A DNA stretch of 64,000 bases from Luscinia megarhynchos (taxonomy: Eukaryota; Chordata; Aves; Passeriformes; Turdidae): NCBI GenBank assembly GCA_034336665.1, contig CM067576.1, positions 10,841,385 through 10,905,384 on the forward strand, given 5' to 3'. A program made the translations under genes and the position numbers. This document shows, in pieces, positions 45,001 through 57,000 of the stretch (position 1 is the first letter of the stretch; the number at the start of each line of letters is the position of its first letter). The notes below the pieces were generated by a model. The model ran no database searches and was not told the origin of the DNA. It saw nothing but the letters and a program-made list of their open reading frames with translations.

Positions 45001-48000
45001 GTAAAAAATGAGAACCATGGTGCAGAAATGTGTCCCTTATCTTTTTACCAGTATGTCAGGAATCTGCTCTAATCAGCCTGGTGTACAAGTAGCACCTCAA
45101 ACAAGGTGAAGAGGGTTCAAGGAAGGAGAGGGGAGGAACTTTTAGGTTCTTTACTGGAATCTCCATTCAGAGGAATGGAGAAGTTCTAGACTGTCCAAAG
45201 CCTCATGCCAACAAGCAGTGACCCTCCCAGAACAGGATTGACTCCAGCACATCACACAGCTGCTACCAGACAAGAAGGCAACAAGGAGAACTGAACAAAC
45301 GCTGCTCTGTAAGGTCTGGGGTGGCTGAGTGGCAAAGTTACACATTGCCTGTGTGGCTAACAAAAAAGTGTGCACTTGGCTCCTCTCTGATAATGTCAAA
45401 ATATTTTCCCCCAACACAATTTTCATATTACATCAGTTCCAGAACCAGTAAATCAAACAAAAGCATCCTCCAGTTGCTTGTAAAGAACAGTCCAAAGGCA
45501 AGCAAACCAAAAGAAACAACCATTAGCAATTTTCACTGCATTAAGATATCTAATTTGCAGCACTAGAATGAAGGACATAAATATATTTACAATTTTTTGA
45601 ATGTATTTTAAATATTTACATGGAGCTTATGGTATACTGATTGCTCAGGCTAAAGTCCTCCAAGCAAAAGCCACATATTGAGTAGTGCTCTTCAGGTAAA
45701 GAAATCAGAAAATACTAATAATTCATTTAAGTGCACTTATCATTTAAAATTCACATGCTTTTAAAATCTTACATATAAAGTGTTGTTAAAAAATCTAATT
45801 CACACTAAGCTAAAGAACATTAGAATTACAAGGAAAGCCTACTTGTAGCATAAGGAGAATAACTATTATAAGTGAGAGTACAACCTGAGCAATGCCAATT
45901 GGGATTTTTGGGCTTTTTTTTTTGAAGGAAAGCATTATCTAGAATGCTTCTCCATTTTTCAGTGGGTCATTTCAACACTACTATTCCCAGGCATGGAACA
46001 GTTTGATCTGGTAGGGATTATTTTAGCTTTGTTTTCTAAAACACTAAAAAAACTACATTGAGGCTTTCAGTGTTTCCAAGCCAAGCACACGCCTTTGGAA
46101 TCACTACCACTGAAAATCCCAGTTATGGTCTGAGCTCAGCTCAGTTCCAGAGCAATGAAAACTCACTGTACCTCCATCAGCCCTGATGTATCTGCACTTC
46201 ACACATCCTTTTATTTATACATGGTACAAATTTTCACTATAAAACTATTTTCCCATCTCACCAAGTGCATGGCACAAACAGAACTCACTGGCTGCAATTT
46301 TAATTTTTCTTCTTCTCAATTAGTATTTGGACATGCTAAATAAAATTCATTTAGCATGAAATTAAGAGCTACAGCTTTAGGGAGTTTTAAAAATTGTTTA
46401 AATTAGCATTTTACAATATTTAATGTGTCACCATCACAGTTCCCCATAGATTTCAAGAGCAGCTGAGTTCTCAATTGCTACAAATCATATTCCTGACAGC
46501 AAACTGTGACACCCAAAAATGATATTTTCACTGCAATCTGAAAAATCATGTTCAGATCATCTGTTAAGCATTTTCTGGCAAAAGCAGAAATTTATTCTCC
46601 TGGACTGCATTTCATGGTCCTTATCTTCACAAATCCACACTCTTAAACATAATAGGAAATCACCCACAATATCCATCAGCAATATTTACAAGTGAAAGGG
46701 GATGTCTGAAAAAACCTAAAAGGCCACTACAACATACACACACCTTCAGAGAAAACTTCCCCTAATTCCAGCTCCCAATTTTCACTTACTTGACACTAGA
46801 AACTTTTAGTATTACACTTGCATTTATATCTATTTCAATGCACTTGTGGGAACAGGAGCCAGCAATCTCCACCACATTCTCTCCTCTTTCCAGCACAGCA
46901 GCTGTAGCAGCAAGATTTTCCTTTTCCAGAATCAAAAGCCAGGAAGTACTTCTCCAGCCACAATTAGTTCTTACTGTTATTTCAGTAACATTTTGATGGC
47001 AAGGGTTCCTTTTTGAGATTATCTCCTTTTACATTACTGTGCTCAAATACCTCACACTCTGAAAACTAATTTTGAATTCCACACAAACACAAATCCTTGA
47101 TTAGCTAGTCAATATTCATTAACATTTCTTTTGAGAAATTAGATTAATTAAGTTTCAGTTTATAAATTTAGATTTCTATTAGTCTCAACGTCACTTCAAT
47201 AAGGATTACCTAGTCAGGGAATTCACTACCTCAGCCACCAACTTCCATTTTTAGTAAAGTTTGGAAGCCCAGTAAGCAAATTCAGCAATGAAAAACAGCT
47301 TTACATAGACTTAAGGATGTTTCTAGAAAAATCCCAATCTTCCCAAAGAGTCTGCAATTTCATTTAATTCCTCTCCACTAAATCAATCTACCCCATTCCT
47401 TTGTTTTTAGAATGCAAGGAAGAATACAGGTATTTGACAGAAATGGAATACCAGACATATTTTAGCTAGGAACACTGAAATAAAAGAGTGGTTTAAACCT
47501 TGTAGCAGAGATTTGTTAACATGAGAGGTCAAATAGGACAGAACAATACCAGAAAAATTACCTGCAAAACTACCTCCTCAAAAGTCCTCATCTTATTTAA
47601 AATCCTGACCATGTCAGATTTTGCTACAGCAGAACTCTCATTTTTTCTGTTAGTTTGATTTTTTTTCCAAGCTTTCATTAGGCATCCATTTTCTCCCAGG
47701 TATGAACATTAAGTTACCTTTTCTAAGGCTAAAATAACATGAGCTTTTCTGTGCCAAACTAACATTTGGCGACATCCAGAAGGATGACTTTGTGCTCCTT
47801 CTGTCCTCTTGTTTCCCCCACTGCCCTCACACTGGGGGAAAGAAGAGGAAGTTTTGTCTCAGCACAGGAAAATAAGTCTAAGTCTGACCAGCAAAGGATC
47901 TTTCTAGCCACTACCAGAACTGGTGAGAGAAAACCATGCAGGAACAACAGATTACTGCCTGACTATGACAGCAAACAGCCACTAAAACATCTTACCCTCC

Positions 48001-51000
48001 TCACACACCTGCCCATCACTAATTCACAATGTTTGTTTCCTAATCCAGAGTCTTTATAAAGAAAGTCAAACTTTCATTTTTTTCAAGATTTTGTTTCTAT
48101 CAAATCTCTATCAAAGAAATATCTGCCTTAATACAAGGCAACAAGTTCCCAGATGCAAACCTCAACATTGCTGACTCTTTACAGGAACCATGACTTCTAG
48201 ACACACTCATAACACTCATCACATATGTGCAGAAAATCAAGCTGCTCATTCAAACACATGCACTTTGATCCATATATATCACATGTAGTTTATATGGAAG
48301 CATCATGAATTACTTTGGTGTCATAATTACAGATGTATTTCAGCAGCAGCAAACAGCTTTTCCACCCATCTCACTGCAGGTGAACATTTGGGAGAGAACT
48401 CCAACTCTTGGGTCACCTTGGGTTTTAAAAGAGCAACTACAAATCAGGACAGAAGCAATATTAGAATGGAAACAACTGCCAGTTCTGTCTGAGAATAACT
48501 ATTTCCACCAGCTCCACTAAATTGTTTGGCTTTGTTCTGGTTTTTATTTTTTAAAGGAAAAAGCACTCCTCCCCACTGGTTACTAATTCCTTCTTCCCAA
48601 TTTGTTTTTGATTGCAAGAAAATATAAGATTTGAGAAAAATATTTAAAACACAGTACTAACTTTAATTCAAATTATAAAGGAAAAGAATGGGATTAAACA
48701 GTGGTTTATCTATGTGACTCTGAAAAATCTGAATTTGTTTTGGTGCTTTGCTGGGATTTAATGGGAGTTACATGGATATCACAATTAAACAGGAGCTTAG
48801 CACTTCGTTTTAAAATTTTTTTGAATGACCAAGTCAGGGATTTTTTTTTCCCCACCCTTAACACAGATAAAAGCCAGCAATACACATCCACAATGATTTG
48901 CCACAGCAGCAAAACCACAGTGAGCTACTTGGGTGCCCAAAGCCTTTTCCCTTGCCAGTCTTCTCTTCCCTCCCTTGCTATCTCCTCCCGCCACAAACCC
49001 TCCACACCTCCCCCAGGGCTGCAGCACCAGAGTGTATTCAACTCCATTTTATACTTATAGACTTAAAACAAATGCTCTTGTGGTTGTATCATGCCTGCCA
49101 GCCTTGCTTTGATTAGCTAAGGGAAAACTTCAGCCACGGGCGGAATTGTTCGCCTGGCTTTGTTTGGCTTTGAACTGGACACAGTTAAACGGCAGAGTCA
49201 GCACATCTCCCGAGCCGGGCAGTCACCTGCTCCCAGCCTGCCCAGCAGAGCGTGAGCACACACATCCCAGCACATCCCAGCCCATCCTGGTGCAGCCCAG
49301 CAGCACAGCACTAGGCATGGGGAGCTGCTGCCACTCAGCCACAATCACAGGAGCTCCCCTCAAATCCCAAGCTTTGGACACCAGCTCAGACACTCCTGTA
49401 TGTCAAGGAAGTGAAGAAAGGATTTGATCGCTGCTGGGTGCTTATACAAAGTAGTTTTAAACCCCTAAGTCAGTCCTATGGAATTTATTTTAAGCTAGGA
49501 TTGTAGTGCATACAATATGTACCCATACAACTACAAAGGTGGCAACTTGCTAAATGATCCAGAAGCAGAAATTATGACCTCTGTAAAGAAAGTTACAAGT
49601 TCTTTACTTTGTGCCATCAAATATGGAAAAATGTACACAGTTTATTTAATTATTTTATAGAGAAATATCACAGCTAATGGTTGGCAATTATTCTTCATTT
49701 CCTGGTTCCTCCTTTCATGGCTTATCAGAGAGAACTATTTTCTCATTTCAGGTCTGACAACTTCTTGGCTCCAAGAATCTTAAAGATACATGTCAAAGAG
49801 CTGAGACTGCTACTGAAACAAGGGAAGGAGGAACATGGAAATGGCACTGTCCACTGTGAGAGGCTAGGGAGCAAAGAAAAACCTCACATATCCCTGAGAA
49901 ACATCAAGAGAAAAAAAATATTCACACTGAGAAAGGTGCACAGAATTCCTGTTCTTGACTTCTAGCATTGTAACTCAGCTCAGTATTGCACAGCTCATCC
50001 TCTTTAGGGTTTGTGTCCTTTGAAAACAAGTTAATTTACAGACTCCCACCACTGGGATAAGGGGAAGAGAGTGGAATTACTTTCTGCTTGTTGAGTAACC
50101 TAAAGGAAGGGAAAGTATCCCATCCCTGTGGAGACTGATTCCAGGATATGAGCCCCCCTGCACAATAGAGATGCAGGAAGGCAAGAACTCAAGTAACCTT
50201 TGAGTGCTATTTATAGACAAACAGCCCACTTGAACTCTTGTCAAAGTTTCTGAATCACAAAGCAATTTTGACTCAGTACTGTGTTCAGTGACTACCTGGG
50301 AGAAAGACATTTGAAAATACTACTACATTTTCAAGCAAAGATCTAAAAGCAAACTGAGTGCCAGTAACATCACTGAGCTAACTCAGAATCCAGAGTTTTA
50401 GCCTCCAGTTTATGCTAATTATGTATGGCAAAGCAAGCCAAAATACTGTGTATTTTCAGAGAGTGATGAAGTGCACCACTTGTTTAAAAAAAAATCACAA
50501 CACTAATGGTGTATAGCACAAACTAGTGTATAAATTCATGTCTCAAACTGAACATTTGAGAAACACTTCATAAAACCCTCTTCTCTGACTAAAATGATCC
50601 ACAGCCTTTCAGTGTAGTCATCATTATTACATGCTGCATAACCAAAGATCCTGAAAGTAAGATGTCCAAGAACACCACAGTAGATTGGAGTACCAAACTA
50701 CCAAAAACCAGGATATTACAATATTCAGAAAGAAAGTAGGGAATTTATTTAACTATGACCCACCTTTAAGAAAGAACACACCCATCCACTGCTAACACCC
50801 CTCTACAAGAACTTCCCGGGTGGGGGGGTCATGCCACCTATTTAATTTTTGCAGCATCCCCTTGCAGTTTTAAAAACAAAAGGGAAGAGATGCACTTTCA
50901 CCCAGCTCCATGTCTCTGAAGCTCTGGTGCTTCAGATGGCAGATTTTGTCCATCAGAGGTCACAGAATCCAACATGTGCTACCACACAGAGAAGTTATAC

Positions 51001-54000
51001 TGAGCTTCTTCAGAGCACAATGCAGAAACTATAACAAGCATGAATCCAGTGAAGGGAGTTGCTTCCAATAGTGAGTATGGGAAAGTCCAGTCAATTAAGG
51101 ATTTACCATAGCAAACTTCTTCTCCAGGTCTTTGCTCTTAATCTGTGTAAAGACTAAAATAAAGTTGTTCTATCTCTTGCTGTGTTTCTAGAGCTGGGGA
51201 GGATCAGGTACTGGGTGCTCTCACTGTAAGTGAAGGCTAACAGCCAAAAGAACAGCCAACAGTGCAAGTTTATCCTTTTTTTCATTAGCAAATCTTCCTA
51301 CTTTCTGTCTAGAGACTTCCAAAACATGATGCTTATTTGGTTTTGGCAATACTAGACAAAACCAGCTGGAAGTCAGGCCAGGTTGGTTAGAACATTCTTG
51401 CTTGCTGGGGTCTTCTTGCTACTCAAAAGCCAACCAATTCTTCAAAAGCAAAGACACAATTTTAGCCTTTCTAATGATTTTGAGTCTAGAAAGTTTTTTT
51501 TAAAGGACATATTCAAACATGGGTGTCAGAAAAAAATACATAATACACACACACAGGAATAATCAAATGCACAAACATGGAATATTTTACAGAAGCCCTT
51601 CAGAAAAGTAGTGGTAGATTTAAAGACTAATTCAACTTGCAAGCCAAAGACAAAAGACAGACAACAAATGGATGTATAAACAAAACACAGCTTGCAGGAC
51701 AGATGAAATAACACTCCTCTCTCCATGCATCAGTAGAGCTCAGCTTCAGTAACACGACTCATTTGGGGCATAAAGTTATGAAGAGCAGAGATCACGTACA
51801 GAGACTCCAGAGGAGAACAAGAGCAGATGAAAGCCTAAAGAACATCAGCTGAGGGCAGAGGAAGGTTAGATGTTATTTAGCCAAAAAAAAAAAATAAAAC
51901 AACCCCAAAAACCCAAAAATACCCAAAACAACAAAAAAACCCCAAAACCAAAAAAAACACTCACCCAAAAAAAAAAAGCCCCTAAGATAACTGAGGGTGA
52001 TATCAGTCTGCAAATCAGCTGCACTGGAAAAGGGAAACTGAACCTGGATAGATGGATTAAACAAGCACTCAAAGCCACTAAAAAGCATTGACTGCTTTAA
52101 CTACATCTTCCTTCTCTCAAAGCTCTCCCAAAGGCAGTGCTCCCTTCACCCTTCAGTTACATATTTCAGTACATAACACTGAGGACTGGCAGTCCAAAAA
52201 ACCCTCTCATCCCAAGGACTGCAATGGGCTTGGCATGCTCTGGAGCTTCCAGCACTGGAGACTGTCTGTCTAACCAGTTCCTAAAGCCACCCATCAGGAA
52301 TGGCACAAGCACAGCTGAATTTGCCTGGGGAGAAGGAAGAGAAGATAAAACTGAATCTACTGAGACCTTTTCAGCCAAATTTTTGAAAAAACTTCCAAGA
52401 AGCTGTACAGAATTTCAGAGAAAGGTGATGCCTAAATGATAAGTTAACAATTCTTGGTTTGTAGGTAAGTTTTATTACATGGGGAGGAAAGTCCTTGAAG
52501 AACAGCACTGTACATTTTGCTCCCACAGCAACTTCTTTCCTGATAAATACAACCAGGATAACTTTATGCAATGCAATAATTTTTTTAACATATCCCAGCA
52601 CGTATTGAATCTTCAAGTATTTAAATAATTCATAGTCACAAAGAATACAACCTGCCTTTTCATGCAAGGTGTTTAACGTATTACAGCTCATTTTAAATAA
52701 CGAGATTTAAGTTCTTAGCTTTCAAAGTAAGGTCTGTAAAACAGCACAAATTTATAGCAGCAAATGCTGATGCTCATACCCACTGTAAAAAAAGCCACTT
52801 GTTTCCATAAGCAGAATCAAAGATGAGTGGCAGTATATTTCATACATTTTGTTTTTCATTAATCTGGTAAAAACTAGCTTGACTTTCTAGAAATAAGTAG
52901 AACTTAATCATTCATGTTATGCATATACTGTATTTCCACTTTTTTTCTTAGAAACTTGCTTATAATTACTTCCTAAATATACAACAGAAACATTTTGTCA
53001 AAGTTGAGTAAACAATTAAAAAACTCAACTAATTCATGTATCACACTATAAAGTTTTGATGACTCAGTAAATCTGATGCTTCTGACACTTTAAAAGACCC
53101 CAAATACTTGACGAGAGTACAGAACTGACAGAAGTGTTATAGACAGATGTGTTCCAGCCCACTCCAAGAGGGTGCCCCCAGACACCGAACATGACCAGGC
53201 TGCTTTGGCAGCAAACAGCCCTTCTCCAATGCAATGACTCCTCACAGGACACTTCCCTCAGCTCCAGGGGGAGTGGCTCCACATCCAGACTGCCAACCTG
53301 ATTTACCAGTTAGTCCAGTATGGAGCTAAGTGGCTGGCACTGGTTACTGCCACCATGCTTGAATATTAAGCTACAGAACATTAAAAAAAAAAATCCCAAA
53401 AAGGGAAATCTGATTGACTGAATCAGATCCCATCATCTACACAACCCCAAAGCATCCAGCCAATACTCAAACCCTCTTTTGAACATTTCTAAACTCTGAT
53501 TTTATCACCATATGCTAAGGAAATTACATGACTGACAAATGCAGACAACAAAAAAAGGAAACATAGATTTCAAGTCAGTGTAATTGAGGTTTTTTTAAAA
53601 TAAACTACTAAGATTCTTCTTGCAGAAGATACAAGCAAGAGATTGAAGCTTGTCTCCCTCCTCACTCCCTTCCTCACTCTCTCCTGACACATTTCAGGAG
53701 GAGAGTCACATTCTGGTGAACTCAAACTCCCAACAGCAGTAACTGCTTCTTTTCCCACTGCTCCCTCCCAGCACACCGAGGACAGCACCACACCACAGCC
53801 ATCTGCCAAGAGAGGAGCAGGGACAGGGACCAAAGAGAACAACTCTGCACTGGGCACATCCCATCTCAATTCAGGCACTGCACAGGACTGTCAATAAAGC
53901 TGCCTTTATTATTTTCTCCTGCCCAAACTCTCCCTACATTCCTTTTGGCTGAGGCTACTTCAAGTACTTATATAAAAGTCCATCCTGAAATCAATACTGA

Positions 54001-57000
54001 ATGGAAAAAAAAATTTAAGGAGCAATAATATGTTCCCCATATTGGAATAAGAGAGCAAAGGGTCTTTTATCTTAGAGAAGAATCCAGTTTGCATGAAAAA
54101 TAAAATACAGCAGAATGAAAATAAAAAGGAGAAGCTGTGTTAATAAAAACTATATCCAGAACTGAAAAAAATCTTGTTAAAAGGAGGATTGCACAAATTG
54201 TTTATGGTACAATCATGAAGATTACTTATGACTACCTCTGACATACATAGATATATAGAAATACGTAGGCAACTTGAGAAATTGAGGAGAACCCTGGCCA
54301 ATTTTTATACTTCACAAAATAAAACTGGTAAGTTTAACTTGTCTCTTCCCATTCCCCATCCCCTCTGAAGAAAGGTTAAAATCATCTTTGCCAAAGAACT
54401 CCAGAAGTAAAGCTCTCAGAGCTGGTAAGGTAACTTAGCCATCTGATACCTAAAGGCAGCAATTTAAGTGTTATGACAATGAGACTGTTCTTCACAGCAA
54501 AATCCATCTGGAAAACAGCTAAAAAATATGAAGCTGATACATTTAACACACTGTCAAAGCATGGAAGTTAATTTGACTAAGAGCAGGATTAGAATAGACT
54601 TTCTCTAATCTAAAAGCCTACTAGAACAGAAAAAATATTTAAATCATGCAAAATCTCAGAGAGATATTATTAATAATTCAATTACATGCACACAATCTCA
54701 TTTATCCAACTTACTCAAAAGCACAACAAATCTGTACATTTCACATACCATTTACTCCTTCCCACTCTGAATCTTTAGATGGTGAAGAAAGAAAATGAGT
54801 AAATCATTGTAATGTGCCAATATCTCAAAAGGCAGAAGCTTTTCAGTTAACAAGACACTGATTTCAGTGGCAGGGCAGCTTTGATCTCTAAAGAAACACC
54901 TACAATGAAGCCTATTCAAACTGTACTAATGAAAACTGTTTCCCTTATTTGGTCTGTATACCATGTCCATATAACACCAAGTATTTTAGATCAGATCAAA
55001 TTATGGTGAAAAGCCTTTCTTTGTTTACAATCAGTGACAATAACTGGACCAAGGTAAGATTCTGGCCATATTGAAGGAGGCTAAAACACACTTCAAATTT
55101 GAAATTGCAATGTTTTTACAATAAAGTTATATCTTTGCTCAAATTCCAGCAATCCTCTCTGATTTCATCCCCAAAAAAGACCCTGCTTCTCTTTCTTTAT
55201 TTCATAGCACCAATGCATACTAAATATGCATTTGCTGTATTCCACAAGCACAGAGGTGCAACCAATAATTGACAAACACGAATCTGTTTTCTGCAGACCT
55301 CCACTTCTATAGCTTCGAGTGGAGCTTGGACAACCCTTCAGCCATTCGGTTTCTAATGCCCACCTTCATTTAAATCACAGCTTAGTTACTCATCAGCCCT
55401 AAGAAAAGAAACACCAAGTCCACACATGAATCTTAATCACCGCAAAAAACATGATCAAAGAATTTCTCTAGCCCAGTCCCTGACACTTTCTGAGGGTTCC
55501 CTTGGATGCAGGATGAAAGCAAGCTGTGCCTCTCTGGCACTGCTCTTTTAGACTACAGCTCACTCCCTGGTAACCCCTGTTGTTGGTGAATAATGAATGG
55601 GTTTCATCACATCAGAAGAAAAAAAAAAGGTTTGGTTAATAGGTTGGCAAGTGAGTAAATAGAAATACACATACACAGAGGAAAGCACTCCATTTCACAA
55701 TTGCTGAATCTATTCTAACCTTTCAGTTTATCTTAAAGCAGGTAGATTTCATTTGGGCTCATTCATATTATGATCTGTGTTCTATATTTCTGCCAAGCAG
55801 GTGATCACTTCTACTTTTTGCCTTTCCCAGTCCCAAAATACACAATCTATCCTACCAGCTTTTCCAAAGTGCAGTGTCAGGCCTGAATGAACTGTTTAAA
55901 TTCACAGGTATTAACAGACACACAGTATCAGAAGTCAATTTCTCTTTCACCATTTACACTACAATTAATCCCTCAAAGTCTCAAAAACACCAAACCATTT
56001 GTGAGGGTCTTCATCCTTTCTCCTCCTTTCATCAGAAAAGAAGGATGCATAACTCTGCTCCCTGTTTGAATATAAGGATGGACTATTCACATGTTTCATT
56101 AAACAAACCTTTGACTCAATATCCTCCCTCTCAAAATATTTTCCTCACAAGCCTCTTTGCAAACAATACTGTGAGTCCTGAAGAACTCACTGCTCACAGA
56201 ACTCCCTGTGTAGATACTCAACAGGAACATCATGTCCTCGAAAGGCAGCTAAAGTTTCTTTACCACTTTCTTCTGCACCTTTTTTTTTTTTTGATGCTTC
56301 ACTGTCAAAGTGTTTCAATGTGCAGAATGATAAGGAACATACTTAAAATTTCTGCTGGGGACACAGACACTCAAGCTATTTCCTCAAGTCAAAAAGCAGT
56401 TCAGTAACACTATGCCATTTCCCAGAAAACTCAGCCAAACCATGCTGAAACACTATCAACAGGGTATTTTAACTGCAGGGATTAATATTTTGACATTTCA
56501 CAACTTTCTGCAGAAATCTGTGTTTTCAGTGCAGAATACACCAAATGGGCATCTAGGATTTTTATCTGGCCATGTGCCTGAACCAATACCTTTCTCTATC
56601 CTCTAAAACAACCTCCAGAAAGAAGACTACTCAACACAAGCGAGTCATTTCCTCTTCCTGATGCTGAGACAAGTTGGGAACAGAAAATGAAACAGGTTTA
56701 ACCTGTTGGAATTTTCCCACTTTGCCCTTTTACCAACACATGTTGAGGATCCAAAAGGAACCCTCCAAGAAGAGCAAGAGTTCTCACCACATTAACCATT
56801 CATTCCCAGTAGCAAAGAGCTTTCATCTCCAGCTGTCAACTACTGCCCCTAAAAAGAGCATTTAATAGACTTTCTTACTGAAGATCCACACAAGAATCAT
56901 TACTCTTCAGAGCTGAAATATTATTTTAAGGAATCAACAGTACCCTAATTAACAGTGGAGTGAAATGTTTCTAGTGCAGAACAGGACTCCACTCTCAGAA

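Noticed and set aside
49140..49330. GC-richer patch considered as an internal promoter or CpG island
   Set aside because: Only a handful of CpG sites over fewer than 200 bp, mostly explained by a short cacatcccag repeat.
55874..56407. 177-codon plus-strand open frame in intron 2
   Set aside because: The composition is like the surrounding intron. It shows no recognisable domain or family resemblance and no nearby promoter, and it spans a poly-T run. Chance frame.
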